NCBI RefSeq assembly: GCF_042649825.1
Contig: NZ_JBHSAB010000024.1
Coordinates: 1 to 64,000, forward strand
DNA length: 64,000 bases
Reading direction: 5' to 3'
Origin: Legionella_C dresdenensis
Lineage (GTDB): Bacteria; Pseudomonadota; Gammaproteobacteria; Legionellales; Legionellaceae
Under the pieces are notes generated by a model. The model was not told where the DNA came from. It ran no database searches and worked only from the letters and a program-made list of their open reading frames with translations. The position numbers and the translations under genes were made by a program. This document shows, piece after piece, positions 58,952-64,000 of the stretch (within the stretch, counting starts at the first letter, position 1; each line of letters starts with the position of its first letter).

Positions 58952-61900
58952 CTAATGTAAATCCTGTAACCGGGTAACTGTTTCCCTATCCTCATACTTC
59001 ATTGCCAGACACGCAGCTTCAGCGCCTGACAAGGTAGTAGTATAACTAACCTTATGCTGTAATGCATTGCGCCGTATTGCAAATGAATCAGCAATAGCCT
59101 GCTTTCCTTCCGTGGTATTGACAATAAAATCAATTTCATTGTTTTTAATAAAATCTACCACATGAGGCCGGCCTTCCGCTACTTTAAAGACCCGGCGGCA
59201 ATCAAGACCGGCCGCTTGCAGGGCAAGCGCTGTACCGCGGGTGGCTATAATTTCAAATCCCAGCTCAATTAACCGCTTTGCAATTTCCCCGATTTTGGTT
59301 TTATCGGCATCCCTTACTGAAACAAATGCACGACGCCGTTTAGTAATATTCGAACCAGCGCCAAGCTGAGCCTTCGCGTAGGCCTGACCAAAACGCCGTG
59401 CAATTCCCATAACTTCACCAGTCGATTTCATCTCTGGCCCTAAAATACAATCGACGCCAGCAAATTTAACAAATGGAAACACTGGTAATTTAATGGAGTA
59501 AAACGGCGGCATGGGATAATGCTGACTTAATCCCTGTTGCTTAAGCGTTTGGCCGATTTTACAGCGTGCGGCGATTTTCGCAAGCGGAATACCGGTTGCT
59601 TTGGAGACAAAAGGTACCGTACGTGAAGCGCGCGGGTTCACTTCCAGAACATAAATATCATCCGCCTGGATTGCAAACTGGGCATTAATTAATCCAACCA
59701 CACCTAATTTTAATGCCATCTGGCGTACCTGTTCGATCAAATCCTGTTGCACCACTACGCTTAAACTGAATGGCGGCAAAGTACAGGCTGAATCACCAGA
59801 ATGAACGCCAGCCTGTTCAATATGTTCCATAATGGCGCCAATCATAACGTCCTGGCCATCACAAACGGCATCAATATCGACCTCTATCGCATCATCCAGG
59901 AATTTATCAAGCAATACCGGCGAATCGTTTGACACGGCAACTGCGTTGGCAAGGTAGTGGCGTAAGTCCTCTTCATGATATACCACTTCCATCGCGCGTC
60001 CGCCCAGTACATACGAGGGCCGAACTACCAGGGGATAACCTATCTGTTTGGCCAGCTCTACTGCTTCCTGCTCACTGCGTACGGTGCCATTTGCCGGCTG
60101 GTGTAAATCGAGTTCTGTTACCAGTTTTTGAAAGCGCTCGCGGTCTTCTGCCATATCAATTGCATCCGGCGATGTTCCAATAATCGGCACACCATTGGCA
60201 GCAAGCGCCTCCGCCAGCTTTAATGGCGTCTGTCCGCCATAGTGGACAATTATCCCCATTGGTTTTTCAACAGCGACAATGGCTAAAACATCTTCCAAAG
60301 TTAATGGCTCAAAATATAGTCGGTCTGCGGTATCAAAATCGGTAGAGACTGTTTCAGGGTTACAGTTAACCATAATCGTCTGATAGCCTGCCTCCCTGAG
60401 AGCCATTGCAGCATGGACGCAACAATAATCAAATTCAATGCCCTGGCCAATACGGTTTGGCCCGCCGCCCAGAATGATAACCTTTTTACAGTCCGTTTCA
60501 GGATTGGCTTCACAGACCGCCTGGTAACATGAATACATATAGGCAGTAGCGCTTGGGAATTCACCGGCACAGGAGTCAATCCGTTTGTAAACCGGGGCTA
60601 CGCCCAGCTCTAGCCTCTTTTCCCGTACCTGTTCTTCGTTGCAATACAGCATTCGAGCGAGATACTTATCAGCAAAGCCTCGGCGCTTCAGATTATGCAA
60701 AGCGGCTTTATCAAGCTCATTAATTGTTTTGCCATAGACTGTTTTTTCAATCTGTACCAACTCTTGGATCTGCGCCAGAAACCAGGGATCGACTTTGCTT
60801 TCCTGATGAACTTCTTCAAGCGATAATTCATGACGAAACGCATCGGCAATATACCACAACCGATCCGGGGTCGGCTCCCGCAAATGGCCGCGCAGAACAC
60901 TGAGCTCCCCTTTTTTAAACAATGGCTGCAACCCGTAACGGCCAATTTCCAGACCGCGGATAGCCTTTTGCAATGACTCCTGGAAGTTAGCGCCTATCGC
61001 CATCACCTCCCCCACTGATTTCATCTGGGTAGTCAAGGTCGTCGAAGTTTGCGGGAATTTATCAAAATTAAAGCGCGGAATTTTAGTAACGACATAATCG
61101 ATACTGGGTTCAAAAGACGCCGGGGTTTTGCCGCCGGTGATTTCATTAGCAAGCTCGTCAAGGGTATAGCCCACGGCAAGCCGTGCCGCGATCTTGGCAA
61201 TAGGAAAACCGGTCGCTTTGGATGCCAGAGCAGAACTGCGCGACACCCGCGGATTCATTTCTACCACTAACATGCGGCCGTCTTCCGGACTAATCGCAAA
61301 TTGGACGTTGGAACCGCCGGTATCTACGCCTACCGCTCTTAATACCTTGATTGCAGCATCACGCATGCGTTGATATTCTTTATCAGTCAGTGTCTGCGCG
61401 GGTGCAACCGTGATTGAGTCGCCGGTATGAACCCCCATGGGATCGAAGTTTTCTATGGTGCATACGATAATGCAATTGTCATTTTTATCACGCACCACTT
61501 CCATTTCGTACTCTTTCCAGCCGAGTACTGACTCATCGATCAATAATTCGTGAGTTGGCGATAAATCGAGGCCGCGGGCGCAGATTTCTTCAAACTCTTC
61601 CCGGTTATAGGCAATCCCGCCGCCGCTGCCGCCCATGGTAAATGAGGGGCGGATAATCGCAGGATAACCAATCTGTGCCTGCACCTGAAACGCTTCTTCC
61701 AGACTATGGGCAATGGCTGAGCGCGGCATTTCGAGGCCAATCTTTTGCATCAGTACCCGGAATTTTTCCCGATCTTCTGCCCGGTCAATGGCTTCACGGG
61801 TAGCGCCTATCATTTCGACAGAGTATTTTGCAAGCACCCCTTCCCTGACTAAATCAAGCGCACAATTCAGCGCAGTTTGTCCGCCCATAGTCGGCAAGAG

Positions 61901-62155
61901 AGCATCAGGGCGTTCCTTTTCGATGATGCGCGCAACTTCTTGCCATTGTACAGGTTCAATATAAGTCGCGTCGGCCAGTTCAGGATCGGTCATTATGGTT
62001 GCGGGATTGGAGTTTACCAGAATAATGCGATATCCCTCTTCCTTCAGCGCCCGAACCGCCTGGGTGCCTGAATAATCAAATTCACAGGCTTGACCAATAA
62101 CAATGGGACCTGCGCCAAGAATCAGAATTGATTGTATATCCGTACGTTTAGGCAT
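58952..62155 (-). CDS. carB: Carbamoyl-phosphate synthase large subunit
   Basis: Makes carbamoyl phosphate for arginine and pyrimidine synthesis from glutamine-derived ammonia, bicarbonate and two ATP. 1067 aa, normal length. Both ATP-grasp halves are complete: GAGPIVIGQACEFDYSGTQA and GGSGGGIAYNREEFE in the first, GGGPNRIGQGIEFDYCCVHA and VLEVNPRASRTVPFVSKATG in the second; the C-terminal MGS-like allosteric domain follows. The small subunit gene carA, usually directly upstream, is not here: lptG and elyC are. greA is directly downstream. Confidence 0.97.
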   Translation of the reverse strand: MPKRTDIQSILILGAGPIVIGQACEFDYSGTQAVRALKEEGYRIILVNSNPATIMTDPELADATYIEPVQWQEVARIIEKERPDALLPTMGGQTALNCALDLVREGVLAKYSVEMIGATREAIDRAEDREKFRVLMQKIGLEMPRSAIAHSLEEAFQVQAQIGYPAIIRPSFTMGGSGGGIAYNREEFEEICARGLDLSPTHELLIDESVLGWKEYEMEVVRDKNDNCIIVCTIENFDPMGVHTGDSITVAPAQTLTDKEYQRMRDAAIKVLRAVGVDTGGSNVQFAISPEDGRMLVVEMNPRVSRSSALASKATGFPIAKIAARLAVGYTLDELANEITGGKTPASFEPSIDYVVTKIPRFNFDKFPQTSTTLTTQMKSVGEVMAIGANFQESLQKAIRGLEIGRYGLQPLFKKGELSVLRGHLREPTPDRLWYIADAFRHELSLEEVHQESKVDPWFLAQIQELVQIEKTVYGKTINELDKAALHNLKRRGFADKYLARMLYCNEEQVREKRLELGVAPVYKRIDSCAGEFPSATAYMYSCYQAVCEANPETDCKKVIILGGGPNRIGQGIEFDYCCVHAAMALREAGYQTIMVNCNPETVSTDFDTADRLYFEPLTLEDVLAIVAVEKPMGIIVHYGGQTPLKLAEALAANGVPIIGTSPDAIDMAEDRERFQKLVTELDLHQPANGTVRSEQEAVELAKQIGYPLVVRPSYVLGGRAMEVVYHEEDLRHYLANAVAVSNDSPVLLDKFLDDAIEVDIDAVCDGQDVMIGAIMEHIEQAGVHSGDSACTLPPFSLSVVVQQDLIEQVRQMALKLGVVGLINAQFAIQADDIYVLEVNPRASRTVPFVSKATGIPLAKIAARCKIGQTLKQQGLSQHYPMPPFYSIKLPVFPFVKFAGVDCILGPEMKSTGEVMGIARRFGQAYAKAQLGAGSNITKRRRAFVSVRDADKTKIGEIAKRLIELGFEIIATRGTALALQAAGLDCRRVFKVAEGRPHVVDFIKNNEIDFIVNTTEGKQAIADSFAIRRNALQHKVSYTTTLSGAEAACLAMKYEDRETVTRLQDLH

Positions 62156-62237
62156 AATAGCTACAAAAAAGATAAAGTGACCTATTTTACCGGCTTTGGT
62201 TTAAACTTTATACCCTTTGAATGGAACAATTTTGTTT

Positions 62238-62312
62238 TGTTGGGCTTTACAGCCCAACCTACGCTTTTTTTTTATACAACATGTAGGTTGGGCTGTAAAG
62301 CCCAACACTCCT
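62238..62312. repeat. Family A palindromic repeat pair
   Basis: GTTGGGCTTTACAGCCCAAC (62239-62258) and GTAGGTTGGGCTGTAAAGCC (62283-62302) followed by CAACACTCC. The outer edge abuts the TAA stop of the elyC-like gene (complement of 62313-62315). Confidence 0.9.
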
Positions 62313-63068
62313 TTAATGCGATGTCAGATGATACCAGACCAACCCCAACATCTCATGCAAAGCAATGGTCAAATAAACCAGATTTCGAGAATCAGGCAAA
62401 TACCTTTTCTCCCAACGCTCATCTTCCCAATACAGGGTAAAATCAGTCGGCGCCGCAATCGGATTTAACCCTTCTGCCCGACAAAGCAGCATCGAGCGCG
62501 GCATATGCACTGCCGAAGTAACTAGATAAAACGGTCGATTACCCAGCAACTTTTTTAATTCCAGCGCCTCTGCAGCCGTGTTAATTGATTGCGATTCCAA
62601 TACCAGCCTGTTTACCGGAACCGCCAATATTTTCGCAACGGTTGCCAGATGCTCAGCTTCTGGAATTTCCTGACCATAACCGCCGCCCGATAGCAACAAT
62701 CTGGCTTCAGGCAATTGCCGGAAAAGCCGTACCCCTTCAATTAACCGCTTGAGACTCGCGCTATATAACAGCATATTAGCCGGTTTGTTTTCCTGATTTG
62801 ATTGACCGCCGCTTAGAACAACAACCCATTTAACTGCTGGCTCCGGTGTTACAACTGAAGGATACTGCCCTTCCAGCCAGCTGGTTAATGTCCGGGGCAA
62901 CCAACTGGTGCTAATCAGCAGAAAAATGAGAAAAACAAACATAAATGCTCTGAAAACAAATCGACTGACTGGTTGCCGATATAAGACCATCAGCAAAATG
63001 GCGAATAAAATCAGCGCCAGGAGAAACGGGTTTAATAACGCTTCCAATAAATGGCGCAGAACAAACAC
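62313..63068 (-). CDS. DUF218 membrane protein, ElyC/YdcF-like
   Basis: 251 aa from GTG 63068, which overlaps the lptG TAG stop (TAGTG) and has GAGGAGA upstream; a longer frame to 63149 is rejected because it overlaps lptG. Two membrane helices lie at residues 11-28 and 35-55. The DUF218 domain has WVVVLSGGQSNQENKPANML near residues 82-101, LLLSGGGYG, VLESQSINTAAEALELKKLL and YLVTSAVHMPRSMLLCRAEG. ElyC affects undecaprenyl-linked envelope precursors in E. coli; the specific role here is unknown. The stop is at the edge of a family A repeat. Confidence 0.87.
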   Translation of the reverse strand: MFVLRHLLEALLNPFLLALILFAILLMVLYRQPVSRFVFRAFMFVFLIFLLISTSWLPRTLTSWLEGQYPSVVTPEPAVKWVVVLSGGQSNQENKPANMLLYSASLKRLIEGVRLFRQLPEARLLLSGGGYGQEIPEAEHLATVAKILAVPVNRLVLESQSINTAAEALELKKLLGNRPFYLVTSAVHMPRSMLLCRAEGLNPIAAPTDFTLYWEDERWEKRYLPDSRNLVYLTIALHEMLGLVWYHLTSH

Positions 63069-64000
63069 TATCTTACTCTCCTCATCAGATATAGCCCCAA
63101 TAACGCAAATAATATCGTAGGACCCAATGCAGCCAGAACCGGCGGCCATTGAAAAACCTGACTGACCGGCCCAAAAAAGCGGTTGATAATATGGAAACCA
63201 AACCCGACTGTTGCGCCCGCCAGAAATTTTGATCCCATGGTTGATGAGCGCAAAGGTCCAAAAATGAAAGGAATGGCAAGCACCATCATGACCACAGTCG
63301 TTAACGGCTGAATAATCCGCTGCCAGAAAACCAGTTGATATCCGGTCACCGCCTGATGGTTATTTTTCTGAATCCGTAAATAACGGTTTAACTGGTGCAG
63401 GGTCATTTCATCCGGCTCACTGCTGCTGGCGCTCAAAATTGCCGGGTTTACCGATACATCCCACACCATCTCGTTAATCTTGCGGGCCTCTGTATGATCA
63501 TCGCTAATAATTGTTTCGGCAATGTTATGCGCCAGCCAAGTGTTATTGACTAATTCAATTCGTTCAATTTTACGGGTCAGCTTCATACGATGGTTCTGAT
63601 CAAATCGAAATTGATACACATTTTCCAACAGGCTGTTCGGCAAAATATTCCCGATTGCAATAAAGTCATTCTGATTGCGCAACCATACTCCGCGGGCGGT
63701 GCGTAATGTCTGGCCGCCGCTTAGCGCTTGCATACGATGATCATTAGCGATGCGGGATAAATGCGGAACAACTGTTTCGCCTATCACCGTTACCAGAGTA
63801 ATCATAATAAAAGCGGCTTTCAGTACTGCCAGCGTGATCTGGCCTATGGACATGCCTGCCGCCCGCATAACAATCAATTCGCGGTGATTGGCCATAATAC
63901 CTAAACCTATCAGGCAACCTAACAGACTGGCCATGGGGAAAAACAGATAGACCTGATAAGGCATCTGCAGGAAAACATAAATCGCCGCCTGCCAGATGCT
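63068..64000 (-). CDS. lptG: LPS export permease LptG, 5' end outside the window
   Basis: Transmembrane subunit of the LptB2FG exporter that extracts lipopolysaccharide from the inner membrane. About 310 residues are in the window; the N-terminal 40-50 residues lie beyond base 64000, and the frame is open to the edge. Seen: FPMASLLGCLIGLGIMANHR, ELIVMRAAGMSIGQI (coupling helix), the periplasmic beta-jellyroll (residues about 95-240) and the final membrane helices. Its stop overlaps the elyC-like gene. Confidence 0.93.
   Translation of the reverse strand, partial: SIWQAAIYVFLQMPYQVYLFFPMASLLGCLIGLGIMANHRELIVMRAAGMSIGQITLAVLKAAFIMITLVTVIGETVVPHLSRIANDHRMQALSGGQTLRTARGVWLRNQNDFIAIGNILPNSLLENVYQFRFDQNHRMKLTRKIERIELVNNTWLAHNIAETIISDDHTEARKINEMVWDVSVNPAILSASSSEPDEMTLHQLNRYLRIQKNNHQAVTGYQLVFWQRIIQPLTTVVMMVLAIPFIFGPLRSSTMGSKFLAGATVGFGFHIINRFFGPVSQVFQWPPVLAALGPTILFALLGLYLMRRVR

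Overview
The window looks like chromosomal DNA of a gammaproteobacterium, most likely a host-associated member of the Legionellales (inference). The grounds are a SUF operon headed by an Rrf2 regulator, a gspL-gspM pair standing apart from any other type II secretion genes, and several large proteins without recognisable housekeeping roles: LRR-like, Fic, giant coiled-coil and tandem membrane-protein paralogues. No species can be named from this sequence alone.

Layout. 0.1-4.1 kb: minus-strand lepA-lepB-DUF4845-rnc-DUF167 run. 4.3-10.9 kb: a small unknown gene, mltB, gspL-gspM, an adenosine deaminase-like enzyme, a SPOR lipoprotein and dgt. 10.9-11.2 kb: two identical tRNA-Glu genes and tRNA-Ala (minus strand). 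11.5-15.2 kb: an LRR-like protein, an alpha/beta hydrolase and a FAXC/metaxin-like GST. 15.4-33.4 kb: one dense plus-strand run of about 25 genes encoding a flagellar-type III secretion apparatus. 33.5-36.2 kb: two paralogous membrane proteins. 36.3-42.8 kb: Fic, SDR epimerase, photolyase, a membrane/coiled-coil protein and a secreted alpha-amylase. 42.9-47.1 kb: a 1404-residue hydrolase/coiled-coil protein. 47.2-54.2 kb: rrf2-sufB-C-D-S-U-sufT-epmA (minus). 54.4-58.5 kb: a secreted HAD phosphatase, an unlisted 43-aa gene and two tandem paralogues. 58.5-64 kb: lptG (partial), elyC/ydcF, carB and greA (minus).

The main point of interest is the 15.4-33.4 kb cluster. It keeps the export gate (FliPQR, FlhA, FlhB with an intact NPTH), ATPase complex (FliHIJ), MS ring (FliF), rod (FlgBCFG, FliE), P and L rings (FlgI, FlgH), hook and hook cap (FlgE, FlgD) and hook-length control (FliK). 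Within this cluster there is no recognisable full-length FliG, MotAB, FlgKL, FliC, FliD, FliS, FlgM, flagellar sigma factor or chemotaxis gene. The fliG position holds a 146-aa protein, FliF has a very short cytoplasmic tail, the FliM-like protein lacks a visible CheY-binding start, and FlgA is reduced to a coupled 46-codon ORF. Taken together this suggests a non-rotating, flagellum-derived secretion conduit rather than a motility organelle. A TPR protein closes the run and paralogous membrane proteins follow.

The intergenic space carries at least four families of palindromic repeats. Family A (GTAGGTTGGGC...GCCCAACA) occurs at nine or more sites, typically at gene 3' ends, and in several cases supplies or abuts the stop codon. 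Family B is a long perfect inverted repeat, family C a 119-bp nested palindrome with one truncated second copy, and family D a short hairpin.
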